Positions 45,227 to 53,644 of a stretch of DNA of 64,000 bases are shown in pieces. The notes under the pieces were generated by a model that saw nothing but the letters and a program-made list of their open reading frames with translations, searched no databases and had not been told where the DNA came from. Both the position numbers and the translations under genes were made by a program. This DNA comes from Flavobacterium ranwuense (lineage in GTDB: Bacteria > Bacteroidota > Bacteroidia > Flavobacteriales > Flavobacteriaceae): positions 310,001-374,000 of the forward strand of contig NZ_SMLH01000001.1 of the NCBI RefSeq assembly GCF_004349315.1, read 5' to 3'. Position 1 is the stretch's first letter. Every line of letters starts with the position of its first letter.

Positions 45227-47029
45227 ATGGGTTTAGTAACCGCAAAAGAAGTTGCAAAAGCAATAAATGCAGATAAGTACGGAGTTCTGGGGACTTTTTC
45301 TGGCTGGATGCTGATGAAGGTGCTAAAAATCTCTACCTTAAACAAAGTATACGACAGAAATAAACATTTAAAAGACGTTGCGTTTTTAAATGGAGTATTA
45401 GATGATTTACAAATAAAATTCGAAATCCCTGAAGAGGATTTAAAACGTTTACCAAAAGAAGGTGCTTATATCACCATTTCAAATCATCCGTTGGGAGGAA
45501 TTGACGGTGTTTTATTATTGAAATTAATGCTCGAAAGAGAACCTAATTTCAAAATTATCGCTAATTTTCTTTTGCATCGAATTGCCCCTCTCAAGAAATA
45601 CATCATGCCCGTGAATCCTTTTGAAAATCACAGGGATGCTAAGTCAAGTGTGGTAGGAATTAAAGAAACTCTGCGTCATTTAAGCGACGGAAAACCCTTA
45701 GGAATGTTTCCTGCGGGAGAAGTTTCTACTTATAAAGACGGGAAATTAATGGTGGATAAACCTTGGGAAGAAGGCGCTATTAAAGTAATTAGAAAAGCCC
45801 AAGTTCCTGTTGTTCCTATTTATTTTCATGCTAAAAACAGTCGATTATTTTATTTACTTTCTAAGATAAGCGGTACTTTTAGAACAGCAAAACTACCTTC
45901 GGAAGTGTTCAGCCAAAAGCATCGTGTGATAAAAGTTCGTATTGGAAAATCTATTTCCGTAAACGAACAAAATGAACACGCAACGATAGAGGAATATTCG
46001 GAGTTTTTGAGAAAGAAAACATACATGCTCGCCAATCCTTTCGAAAAAGAAAGCAAATTACTGACGACTCCAAATTTAAAACTTCCTAAAAGCCCGAAAA
46101 AAATCGTTACTCCAGCCAATAGTGAGAAAATGATAGCTGAAGTAGATGCTTTAAGAAGTACGGATTGTCGTCTTTTGCAAAGCAAAAACTACGAAGTTTT
46201 TTTTACTGAAGCTGCTAAAATTCCAAATATTCTACACGAAATAGGCAGACTTCGAGAAATTACTTTCCGCGAAGTTGGAGAAGGAACCAATGAGTCTATT
46301 GATTTAGATAAATTTGACCAGTATTACAATCACATGTTTTTATGGGATGACGAAGCAAAGAAAATTGCAGGCGCATACCGAATGGGATTAGGCTCACAAA
46401 TTTATCCAAAATACGGAATGGACGGTTTTTACCTCAATGAGTTGTTCCGATTTGAACCAGAATTGCATGATATGATGCACAAATCCATAGAAATGGGTCG
46501 CGCTTTTATCATCAAAGAATACCAACAAAAACCAATGCCGCTTTTCTTACTTTGGAAAGGAATTATTCACACGACGTTACGTTACCCGGAGCATAAATTT
46601 TTATTGGGTGGCGTGAGTATCAGCAATCAATTTTCTGATTTTTCAAAATCACTGATGATTGAATTCATGAAGTCGAATTACTATGATCCTTACATTGCAC
46701 AATACGTTCATCCCAAAAAAGCGTATAAAGTAAAACTGAAAGATGCCGACAAAGATTTCATTTTCAATGAAACCGAATCGGATTTGAATAAGTTTGATAA
46801 AATTATTGACGAGTTGGAACCAGGAAGTTTGCGTTTACCAGTCTTGATTAAAAAATACATCAAACAAAACGCAAGAGTAGTCGCTTTTAATGTCGATCCG
46901 TTGTTTAACAATGCTGTTGATGGATTAATGTACATCCGGATTGCAGACATTCCGGAAAGCACCATGAAGCCCGTAATGGAAGAGTTCCAGAAAGAACTGG
47001 AACGAAAATTAAATGACAAAGAAGATTAA
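45227..47029 (+). CDS. olsF: Bifunctional ornithine/aminolipid acyltransferase OlsF
   Basis: 600 aa from ATG 45227. The N-terminal part is a PlsC-like acyltransferase: ISNHPLGGIDG (N86-H87 to D93), FPAGEVSTYKDG and PVVPIYFHAKNS. The C-terminal half is an OlsB-type GNAT N-acyltransferase, with FFTEAAKIPNILHEIGRLREITFREVGEGTN and MDGFYLNELFRF. The fusion is that of OlsF, which makes ornithine or related aminolipids by N- then O-acylation. H-x5-D spacing replaces the usual H-x4-D, as in hemolysin-like acyltransferases. Ornithine versus glycine as head group cannot be decided from the sequence. Confidence 0.85.
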   Translation: MGLVTAKEVAKAINADKYGVLGTFSGWMLMKVLKISTLNKVYDRNKHLKDVAFLNGVLDDLQIKFEIPEEDLKRLPKEGAYITISNHPLGGIDGVLLLKLMLEREPNFKIIANFLLHRIAPLKKYIMPVNPFENHRDAKSSVVGIKETLRHLSDGKPLGMFPAGEVSTYKDGKLMVDKPWEEGAIKVIRKAQVPVVPIYFHAKNSRLFYLLSKISGTFRTAKLPSEVFSQKHRVIKVRIGKSISVNEQNEHATIEEYSEFLRKKTYMLANPFEKESKLLTTPNLKLPKSPKKIVTPANSEKMIAEVDALRSTDCRLLQSKNYEVFFTEAAKIPNILHEIGRLREITFREVGEGTNESIDLDKFDQYYNHMFLWDDEAKKIAGAYRMGLGSQIYPKYGMDGFYLNELFRFEPELHDMMHKSIEMGRAFIIKEYQQKPMPLFLLWKGIIHTTLRYPEHKFLLGGVSISNQFSDFSKSLMIEFMKSNYYDPYIAQYVHPKKAYKVKLKDADKDFIFNETESDLNKFDKIIDELEPGSLRLPVLIKKYIKQNARVVAFNVDPLFNNAVDGLMYIRIADIPESTMKPVMEEFQKELERKLNDKED

Positions 47030-47045
47030 TACCAAATTGAAATAA

Positions 47046-47090
47046 AAAAAGAAATCCCGTTCTTTACTTAGAACGGGATTTCTTTTTTTA
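47046..47090. terminator. Bidirectional terminator
   Basis: GAAATCCCGTTCT and AGAACGGGATTTC form a 13-bp stem (47051-47063 with 47070-47082), with A-runs before and T-runs after. It ends both olsF and the convergent DUF2752 gene. Confidence 0.93.
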
Positions 47091-47098
47091 TTTCTAGT

Positions 47099-47563
47099 CT
47101 ATCTCCAGATAGACTCTTTCAAAATGGAATCTAAAGAATTGTTTTTTATAAAGAAAATCAATCTTATGATGTGATACCCGACAAGGAAAACACCTAAACC
47201 ATATGCCAATCTTTTATTGTACATAACCGTATTAAAATACTCCTTTTTAGTGATTAATTCCAGGGTCAATATAACAATACTGACAACACTAAATACAATT
47301 ACAAAAGGGCCCAATATGTGATAGCTTATGCTCTTGTAGCAATCTCCTTGATAAAAATAAACCAATGATTTCGTAATCCCACAACCTGGACATGGAAAAC
47401 CTGTAATCATTTTGAAAGGACACAAAGACTGATCGGTCTCAAGATGATTATCCCCATTGAAAAACATTAAAAAAAACGGAATCATCAGCGTTAGAATAGC
47501 GCCTATAATCCCGTAAATTTTACGTTTCTCTTTAGTATTAATTGTATAATTTATTGATGTCAT
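47099..47563 (-). CDS. DUF2752 membrane protein
   Basis: A 154-aa protein with about three membrane segments. The hallmark is the Cys-rich motif CPFKMITGFPCPGCGITKSLVYFYQGD, the DUF2752 signature. The function is unknown. It starts inside the end of the DUF4234 gene (26-bp overlap), so the two are translationally coupled. Such pairs of small membrane proteins recur in flavobacteria. Confidence 0.85.
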   Translation of the reverse strand: MTSINYTINTKEKRKIYGIIGAILTLMIPFFLMFFNGDNHLETDQSLCPFKMITGFPCPGCGITKSLVYFYQGDCYKSISYHILGPFVIVFSVVSIVILTLELITKKEYFNTVMYNKRLAYGLGVFLVGYHIIRLIFFIKNNSLDSILKESIWR

Positions 47564-47921
47564 TTTGAACTATCATTGCAGCAATCATTGGAAAGAAAAG
47601 CCCTAAAATAAGTAACAAAACCGTATCATCTTTTTGAGCTGAACCAGACCTATGATATACATCCGGAAGTCCGTCTCTACCCGCTAAATAAAAGAAATAA
47701 ATATTTACAGGATAGCAACAACCGGCAAATATGGCGATTGGTTGTGAGATAACTTCTCGCTCAGAAACTGCATTAAAAACCTCTGCAACTTTAATATTCC
47801 AATAGATTAAATACAATCCACAGGTTAAAAACCCAAAAATTAATACTAATACTGGATCTACTTTAAATACGGGAATAGGTTTCCTTGGAGTGTTCCAAGT
47901 TTCTTGTACGATTTCTTCCAT
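47538..47921 (-). CDS. DUF4234-like membrane protein
   Basis: A 127-aa protein with three or more hydrophobic segments (VLVLIFGFLTCGLYLIYWNIKVAEVFNAV, IAIFAGCCYPVNIYFFYLAG, LLLILGLFFPMIAAMIVQNDINKLYN). The GFLTCGLYLIYW start and the terminal MIVQNDINK motif are typical of DUF4234. The function is unknown. It is the first gene of the two-gene unit with DUF2752. Confidence 0.75.
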   Translation of the reverse strand: MEEIVQETWNTPRKPIPVFKVDPVLVLIFGFLTCGLYLIYWNIKVAEVFNAVSEREVISQPIAIFAGCCYPVNIYFFYLAGRDGLPDVYHRSGSAQKDDTVLLLILGLFFPMIAAMIVQNDINKLYN

Positions 47922-47967
47922 TTTGGTTTAGTTAAATTTAAGTTAGTAAATATTGAAATATAAAAAT

Positions 47968-49317
47968 TTATTGAAATGCTGTATCGATTGGTTCCCAAAG
48001 TTCTATCTTATTTCCTTCGCTATCCAGAACCCAACCAAATTTTCCATACTCATAAGACTCCATATCACCCACAATTGTTACACCTTCATCCGATAATTTT
48101 TCTAATAATTTTTCTAAATCATCCACTCTGAAGTTTTGCATGAACTCTTTCTCGCTTGGCGCAAAATAATTGGTGTCATCAGCAAATGGTGACCATTGGG
48201 TAGAACAATCGTTTCCTTCTTTGTCTTTCCACCAAAAAGTGGAACCATATTGATCCGTTTTTAAACCCAAATGTTTTCCGTACCAAGCTACCAGTTCTTT
48301 AGGATTTTTTGATTTAAAAAAGAAACCGCCAATTCCCGTAACCCGTTTCTCCGGCTCGGTATCTTTGGCTTGACCAAAATACTTTGTTTTTATTTTATCA
48401 ACTATAACTTGCGCCAACCGTTCATGGCTTTCGAATGTCCAACCTGCAATATGCGGGCTCAAAATCACACTCTTAGCTTGTAATAAATATTGAAAAGCCT
48501 CCGGTGTATTTTTATCGTTAAAAAGGGTTTCAAAAGACAATTTTTCATATTCCAAAACATCTAAACCAGCACCGAGAATTTTACCGGATTGCATGGCAGC
48601 AACCAAATCGGCAGTGACAATATTATTACCCCGAGAGGTATTTATTATCCAAAAAGGTTTTACAAATCCACTGATAAAATTACTGTCGACCATTTTATCT
48701 GTTTCGGGAGTCCAAGGAATATGAAGGCTTACTACATCCACTTTTTGTTTGAATTCTGCTAATGAAACCTGCTTCGCATTGGCGTCACCAACATTTTCCT
48801 GAATATCATAACACAACACTTCCACGTCAAAACCACGTAGTTTTTTGGCAAATGATTTTCCCATGTTTCCGTAACCGATAATTCCTACTGTTTTTCCGTC
48901 GAGTTCATGACCACGGTTGCTTTCACGGTTCCAATGCCCTGATCGTATCTCATTATCCGCTTGGTTCAATTTATTAAAAAGGGACAAAATCATTCCCAAT
49001 GCATGTTCGGCCACCGCGTTTTTATTTCCTTCAGGAGCAGCGATAAGCGTAATGTTTTTGGACTCTGCATAATCGCAATCAATGCTTTCTAATCCTGCCC
49101 CAACCCGTGCAATGAATTGCAAATTAGTAGCTTTGTCCAAAAATGTTTTGTCAATTTTGAAACGGCTTCGGATAACAATTCCCTGATACTCATGAATTTT
49201 AGCTTCAATTTCCTCTTTTGAAGATGTGAAATCACTATGATTTATAAATCCGGACTGTTGCAATTGATCCCAAAGCAAGGGATTATTACTATCGATATGA
49301 AGGATTTTGATGTCCAT
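47968..49317 (-). CDS. D-2-hydroxyacid dehydrogenase fused to a VOC/glyoxalase domain
   Basis: 449 aa in one frame. Residues 1-312 are a D-isomer-specific 2-hydroxyacid dehydrogenase of the flavobacterial phosphoglycerate-dehydrogenase type: NAD motif GIIGYGNMG (145-153), catalytic R229 (NTSRG), E256 (LDVLEYE) and H289 (LSPHIAGWT). Residues 325-446 are a complete vicinal-oxygen-chelate domain (RVTGIGGFFFKSKNPKELVAWYGKHLGL; end NKIELWEP, with E439 as metal-ligand candidate). The linker (about 313-324) is short and contains no Met. These domains are normally separate proteins, so this is a gene fusion. The dehydrogenase half probably oxidises 3-phosphoglycerate for serine synthesis; the VOC substrate is unknown. 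Confidence 0.88.
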   Translation of the reverse strand: MDIKILHIDSNNPLLWDQLQQSGFINHSDFTSSKEEIEAKIHEYQGIVIRSRFKIDKTFLDKATNLQFIARVGAGLESIDCDYAESKNITLIAAPEGNKNAVAEHALGMILSLFNKLNQADNEIRSGHWNRESNRGHELDGKTVGIIGYGNMGKSFAKKLRGFDVEVLCYDIQENVGDANAKQVSLAEFKQKVDVVSLHIPWTPETDKMVDSNFISGFVKPFWIINTSRGNNIVTADLVAAMQSGKILGAGLDVLEYEKLSFETLFNDKNTPEAFQYLLQAKSVILSPHIAGWTFESHERLAQVIVDKIKTKYFGQAKDTEPEKRVTGIGGFFFKSKNPKELVAWYGKHLGLKTDQYGSTFWWKDKEGNDCSTQWSPFADDTNYFAPSEKEFMQNFRVDDLEKLLEKLSDEGVTIVGDMESYEYGKFGWVLDSEGNKIELWEPIDTAFQ

Positions 49318-49460
49318 AAAATGTACTTTTTTAATACTTCAAATTAACAAAAAAATTACGGTTTATTGTTTTATCAAAGAAAATTAGCTCATAAAATCGT
49401 AAATTAGCCTTCTCAATTTTTATTATAAATCGTATGCTTATAATAAATGAAAACCGAAAA

Positions 49461-50615
49461 ATGAAATTAACGAAAACATTCAACGCTTTTTTCGAAAGCG
49501 AAAAAGCCGGTGGACTCTTATTACTTTTTGTAACAATACTCTCTCTTTTATTAGCCAATTCTCCCGTTCAAACCGAATATATTGCATTTTGGGAAACCAA
49601 TATTGGCAGCCATTCCATAACACATTGGATCAATGACGGTTTAATGGCTATCTTTTTTCTACTCATTGGTTTAGAATTAGAACGTGAAATATACCAAGGA
49701 GAACTATCCAGTATAAAAAATGCGGCTTTACCTATTTTTGGAGCCTTGGGCGGAATGGTTGTTCCTGCCGGAATCTTTTTACTGTTTAATTTTGGAACTA
49801 TCACACAAAATGGAGCCGGAATCCCTATGGCGACAGATATTGCTTTTGCTATTGGAATCCTGTCACTTTTAGGAAATCGTGTTCCTACATCTTTGAAAGT
49901 ATTCCTGACTGCGCTTGCCGTAATCGATGATTTAGGCGCTATTATGGTAATTGCCATATTTTACACGGACACTATTGCTTATCTAAATTTATTTATCGCT
50001 TTTGCTATTATGGGTGGTTTGTTTATCCTGAACCGAAGAAAAGTACACAGTCTTATTCCTTATTTGATTGGTGGAGCAGCGATGTGGTATTTCATGCTAA
50101 ATTCAGGAGTGCATGCGACAATAACCGGAGTATTATTAGCCTTTGTAATTCCTTTTGGAAATGGAGGCAAAAAAACATCTTCGTACCGATTACAGCATTT
50201 TTTACACAAACCAGTGGCGTTTTTTATTCTTCCTTTGTTTGCCATAGCAAATACGTGCATTGCTATAAATTCAGATTGGCATGAGGGATTGAATCATCCC
50301 AACACAATTGGAATTATGCTAGGGCTTGTTGTGGGAAAACCATTGGGAATCTGGTTGTTTTCACTACTGGCGGTTAGTTTAGGAATTTGTACGCTGCCAA
50401 GAGATCTAAAATGGAGCAGTATTCTAGGCGCAGGAATGCTGGGCGGAATAGGTTTTACAATGTCTATTTTTATTACGCTTCTTGCTTTTAAAAACGACGG
50501 AGAAGAAGTAATCACGTATTCCAAAATTGCGATTCTAATTGCTTCATTCATTGCCGGAACCATTGGTTTCTTATGGTTAAAATTTAATTTGAAACCTGCA
50601 AGAGCAAAAAAATAA
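49461..50615 (+). CDS. nhaA: Na+/H+ antiporter NhaA
   Basis: 384 aa from ATG 49461, which gives the usual N-terminus MKLTKTFNAFFESEKAGG; an ATG at 49434 would add nine residues. About 11-12 membrane helices are seen. The ion-binding Asp pair is in ALAVIDDLGAIMVIA, with GIPMATDIAFAIGIL preceding and the C-terminal LGAGMLGGIGFTMSIFI. It exchanges Na+ or Li+ for H+ for pH and salt balance. It is divergent from the dehydrogenase-VOC gene. Confidence 0.95.
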   Translation: MKLTKTFNAFFESEKAGGLLLLFVTILSLLLANSPVQTEYIAFWETNIGSHSITHWINDGLMAIFFLLIGLELEREIYQGELSSIKNAALPIFGALGGMVVPAGIFLLFNFGTITQNGAGIPMATDIAFAIGILSLLGNRVPTSLKVFLTALAVIDDLGAIMVIAIFYTDTIAYLNLFIAFAIMGGLFILNRRKVHSLIPYLIGGAAMWYFMLNSGVHATITGVLLAFVIPFGNGGKKTSSYRLQHFLHKPVAFFILPLFAIANTCIAINSDWHEGLNHPNTIGIMLGLVVGKPLGIWLFSLLAVSLGICTLPRDLKWSSILGAGMLGGIGFTMSIFITLLAFKNDGEEVITYSKIAILIASFIAGTIGFLWLKFNLKPARAKK

Positions 50616-50646
50616 CACAATAATATTAATTACAATTAATTTAATC

Positions 50647-50687
50647 AAAAAAGCCTCGTTTAAGTAATATTAAACAGGCTTTTTTTG
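50647..50687 (+). terminator. Terminator after nhaA
   Basis: AAAAGCCTCGTTTAA pairs with TTAAACAGGCTTTT with one mismatch, followed by a T-run. It lies about 35 bp beyond the nhaA stop. Confidence 0.88.
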
Positions 50688-50704
50688 ATGCGTAGTAACA
50701 GCTT

Positions 50705-51100
50705 TTACTTTGAATAACTTATCGCAAAACTATTTTTGAAATTTCTTTTCTTAATGAATAAATATGGCATAAATGAAATAATCATCACAGAAGAAAATTT
50801 TTGAAGTATTGCAAATTGAATAATCAAACCTGTTACTACCATTCCTGTTAGCATCCCAAATCCAAGATTGTACGTAAGACTTGGATTTATGGTCAGTACT
50901 TTCGTTTCTCCCTCCTTAAGTAGTATTTCTTCTGTTTGAAAAGAAATTCCATCACCAATTTCAATATTATGTTTTCCGGGTAAAACAATATATTCTTTCC
51001 GGTTGTTGTTGTTGTTGTTGTTCATCTCACAATCCATTTCATTGGCTATGCGCAACATATAACGATTAGATTTATTATAAACTCCACTACTTTTAGACAT
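50705..51100 (-). CDS. Small membrane protein with poly-Asn tract
   Basis: A 131-aa protein I do not recognise. After MDCEM comes a run of seven Asn encoded by a trinucleotide microsatellite (about 51003-51024). A beta-rich domain follows (EYIVLPGKHNIEIGDGISFQTEEILLKEGETKVL), then two membrane helices. The first helix (LGFGMLTGMVVTGLIIQFAIL) is well defined; the second is weak. The ATG sits in a 19-bp tandem duplication, whose upstream copy holds an out-of-frame ATG that opens an 8-codon ORF ending inside the gene. Confidence 0.55.
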   Translation of the reverse strand: MSKSSGVYNKSNRYMLRIANEMDCEMNNNNNNNRKEYIVLPGKHNIEIGDGISFQTEEILLKEGETKVLTINPSLTYNLGFGMLTGMVVTGLIIQFAILQKFSSVMIISFMPYLFIKKRNFKNSFAISYSK

Positions 51101-51128
51101 TCTGACTACTTTTAGACATTCTGACTAC
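51086..51128. repeat. 19-bp tandem repeat over a start codon
   Basis: The 19-bp unit ACTACTTTTAGACATTCTG occurs at 51086-51104 and 51105-51123, with a further partial copy to 51128. On the minus strand each unit carries an ATG; the two ATGs are 19 bp apart, so they are in different frames. Confidence 0.85.
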
Positions 51129-51222
51129 AATTGTGCTCTGATTCATCTTGAGATTATTTATTGGTTGCCAAACGGTTAAAGTGCCGTTATATGGTTCTGG
51201 CAGAAATCTAAACTATTTTTTC

Positions 51223-51819
51223 CTAAAAGGCATATCCTATTCCTATATGCAAATAAGGAATGTATTGATTTCTATTATACGCTCCATCTACATTCTGCAC
51301 ATTACCATTAACTGAATTCTCTTTCAAATACACCACACGATACCCAAACCCTAAAGCAGTCTCATAAGTGAAATGATTTCCTATTTGGCGTTTTAAACCC
51401 CAAGTGGGAACAATAGCTAAATCAGCCGTTTTGGTTACGTTATCCGCTAAATTAATCACAAACCAGTCCGGGTGATAACTTGTCTTGATTGAAACATAAT
51501 TGCCGCTATTATTGGCTGTTTTTTTACCTTTTACATTCCTTTTTTCCAGATTGTAATAATATCTTGGTTCTACAGTTAGTACCGGTTGCAAAATAAAACC
51601 GGCGCCATCGTAATGATCTCCAACCGTAAAATCCTTTTCAAGACCAATTTCACTTCGTAATGCGATGCTACTTGACAATTTGCTTTCATTGTTAAACCAA
51701 ATTCCGGTGTGTACTCCAAATCCGGTTTGTATTCCAAAAATTGATTTTTCAACTGGTACTTCTTGAGCGTTTGCATTTAGATTGAATGCTAAAATCAGGA
51801 CTATTATTACTTTTTTCAT
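51223..51819 (-). CDS. Small outer-membrane beta-barrel protein
   Basis: A 198-aa protein with a signal peptide (about 1-18, NANAQ). The amphipathic strands include FGIQTGFGVHTGIWFNNE, VEPRYYYNLEK, YETALGFGYRVVYLKEN and the end YIPYLHIGIGYAF, with a terminal aromatic residue. This fits an 8-strand-type outer-membrane barrel. No further role is visible. It is on the same strand as, and 42 bp from, the Dabb-family gene. Confidence 0.65.
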   Translation of the reverse strand: MKKVIIVLILAFNLNANAQEVPVEKSIFGIQTGFGVHTGIWFNNESKLSSSIALRSEIGLEKDFTVGDHYDGAGFILQPVLTVEPRYYYNLEKRNVKGKKTANNSGNYVSIKTSYHPDWFVINLADNVTKTADLAIVPTWGLKRQIGNHFTYETALGFGYRVVYLKENSVNGNVQNVDGAYNRNQYIPYLHIGIGYAF

Positions 51820-51861
51820 TTAGTCTGTACTCGTTTTTTAATCTTTTAACTCGATTTCTGT

Positions 51862-52242
51862 TTACTTATTAGTCCAATAATCAACTACAGTAACTTTCTC
51901 TGGCGCTGGATTTAAAACAGCTACAAAAGCTTTATGATCCGGATGAATCAAATACGCATCTCTATCAGCTTCACTGCTAAAAGTCAACACAAAACAATGT
52001 GTCAAACCATTATTCAAGTTTTCAGGACTGTTATTAATTCCCCATTCATACGCTTTGATCAATTTGATTTTATGCTCCAAGTTCCCAAAAGCAGTTACCA
52101 CTTTATCAATTGCTACTGCATCTGTACCGGGTTTCCAACCAAACATAACAACATGTTTAAGAACTTGTTTTTGTTTGCCTTGTTGAGCGTTTACAGTATA
52201 ACTTGAAATTAAAATAAGAGTTAAAAGAAGTAGTTTTTTCAT
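51862..52242 (-). CDS. Exported Dabb-family (stress-responsive A/B barrel) protein
   Basis: A 126-aa protein with a signal peptide (about 1-19, SYTVNAQ) and a dimeric alpha/beta-barrel domain: LKHVVMFGWKPGTDAVAIDKVVTAFGNLEHKIKLIKAYEWGINNSPENLNNGLTH, then FSSEADRDAYLIHPDHKAFVAVL. Dabb domains bind or transform small molecules; the target here is unknown. Export of a Dabb protein is somewhat unusual but is known in Bacteroidota. Confidence 0.85.
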   Translation of the reverse strand: MKKLLLLTLILISSYTVNAQQGKQKQVLKHVVMFGWKPGTDAVAIDKVVTAFGNLEHKIKLIKAYEWGINNSPENLNNGLTHCFVLTFSSEADRDAYLIHPDHKAFVAVLNPAPEKVTVVDYWTNK

Positions 52243-52319
52243 GGTAGTTTTTTTTCAAATATAGTATTTATTTGAGTGTTTATACAAATATGAAATATCA
52301 ATATTTGTGGAGCTTTAAT

Positions 52320-52354
52320 TAAAAAAATTGCGCAAAGTCAGAGACATTTGCGCA
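52320..52354 (-). terminator. Terminator after the amidohydrolase
   Basis: TGCGCAAA (52329-52336) and TTTGCGCA (52347-52354) form an 8-bp stem, followed on the minus strand by ATTTTTTTAATT. It lies 35 bp beyond the amidohydrolase stop. Confidence 0.82.
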
Positions 52355-52389
52355 GCTTATAAAATAAACACTTTTCGAAACTGAGTTTT

Positions 52390-53247
52390 TTAATTTTTTT
52401 TAGGTTTTCCAAAAAATTGTTCTGCATTTTTATAAAATATTTTTTCTTTTTGTTCCGATGATAAAAAATCAAGTTTATTTACAGATTCTATCACTTGTTT
52501 GATATCTCCATTATCTGATCCAAACATTAATCTGTTCTCCAAACCAGCATCTATTAATCTTTTCATTGTAGCATAAAAATCTTTGTAAGGAATATTGTCT
52601 GGATTTGCAATAACAGAAATATCTGTGTACACATTCCAATAAACGCTCATAATACCAACCGTTTCCTCGATAAAAGGATATCCAGAATGCATTATCCAAA
52701 TTTTTAATTTTGGAAATTTCAGTATTAAATCTTCCATTAAGATTGGACTGCCTAAACCCACTCTAAAATTTGGGCATCCATGATTTGGACCTGCTAAACC
52801 TGTATGAATGCCAACTGGCAGATTGTATTTTTCTGCTAACGCATAGTAAGGATATAACAATTTATCCGATGGTGAAATCCCATAATACTGGCTTAGTATC
52901 TCCCCTATAAAATCAATTTTGCCATCATTAATTTGCTGTTCTACCCATTTAATATCGGGTAATTCCTTTCCGTTTGAAAAGCAAAGCTGATTACTATATG
53001 GTACTTTCCCTTTTGGACATGGCAACATTAATCCATGTAATAATTCCATTTTGAATTTATTTCGGTACGTATTTTGCAAATCCCATGAAGAACTGATTGC
53101 AGCTTTGTAAACACCCGAAGTTTCTAATTGTTGCATTTGAATATCAGGATTTGTCTCTCCATGGATGTGTGTGTCAAACACTTTTTGCGAGTAAACAGTA
53201 TAGGATTCAAAAAGAAATATGATGAGAATTATTATTAATTTTTTCAT
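52390..53247 (-). CDS. Exported metal-dependent amidohydrolase, amidohydrolase_2 type
   Basis: A 285-aa protein with a signal peptide (about 1-20, YTVYSQ). The TIM-barrel metal site is visible: FDTHIHGE (HxH), PVGIHTGLAG, IMHSGYPF and MFGSDNGD (the terminal Asp). It hydrolyses or decarboxylates a ring or amide substrate in the periplasm or outside the cell; the exact substrate cannot be told. It lies with other small exported proteins but seems monocistronic, with its own terminator. Confidence 0.82.
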   Translation of the reverse strand: MKKLIIILIIFLFESYTVYSQKVFDTHIHGETNPDIQMQQLETSGVYKAAISSSWDLQNTYRNKFKMELLHGLMLPCPKGKVPYSNQLCFSNGKELPDIKWVEQQINDGKIDFIGEILSQYYGISPSDKLLYPYYALAEKYNLPVGIHTGLAGPNHGCPNFRVGLGSPILMEDLILKFPKLKIWIMHSGYPFIEETVGIMSVYWNVYTDISVIANPDNIPYKDFYATMKRLIDAGLENRLMFGSDNGDIKQVIESVNKLDFLSSEQKEKIFYKNAEQFFGKPKKN

Positions 53248-53644
53248 GTGATTTCATTTTATTTTCAGTTTCACAATATTGCATTTTGGTTCGTATGTGT
53301 ATTGCAGGCAACCGTAAATATACGCATGTTTTAAAAAAATAACAATATCAAAGCATTGATTATAAATTACTTGCAAATAAATCGATTTTTAAAAATGATT
53401 TTATAAATAAAGCTATGACGAATGATTACAGATTTTTGATTGCTTCGCCTGTTCGCTCTTTCAGGCTCGGGTAACGATTTTTGATTTCAGATGTGAAAAT
53501 ATGTAAACAAGTCAATTCTTTCCGCGTGAGGGATAAAAGCAAGCTACCGAAGTAGCGCGGATTGCCCGACGCCATTAAAAAAAGGTCTTATCAACGGTTA
53601 GCTGATAAAACCCTTTTTTTAATGGGGGCACGCCCAAATGAGGT
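53248..53644. other. Gene-free spacer with a complex hairpin after proC
   Basis: About 400 bp without an ORF. 53248-53530 is AT-rich and featureless to me. 53543-53556 is GCTAC-CGAA-GTAGC, which on the minus strand is a stem closed by a C(TTCG)G tetraloop. 53572-53593 and 53603-53625 form a ~22-bp imperfect stem with T-runs, probably the proC terminator. Together they form a structured 3' element. Confidence 0.6.
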
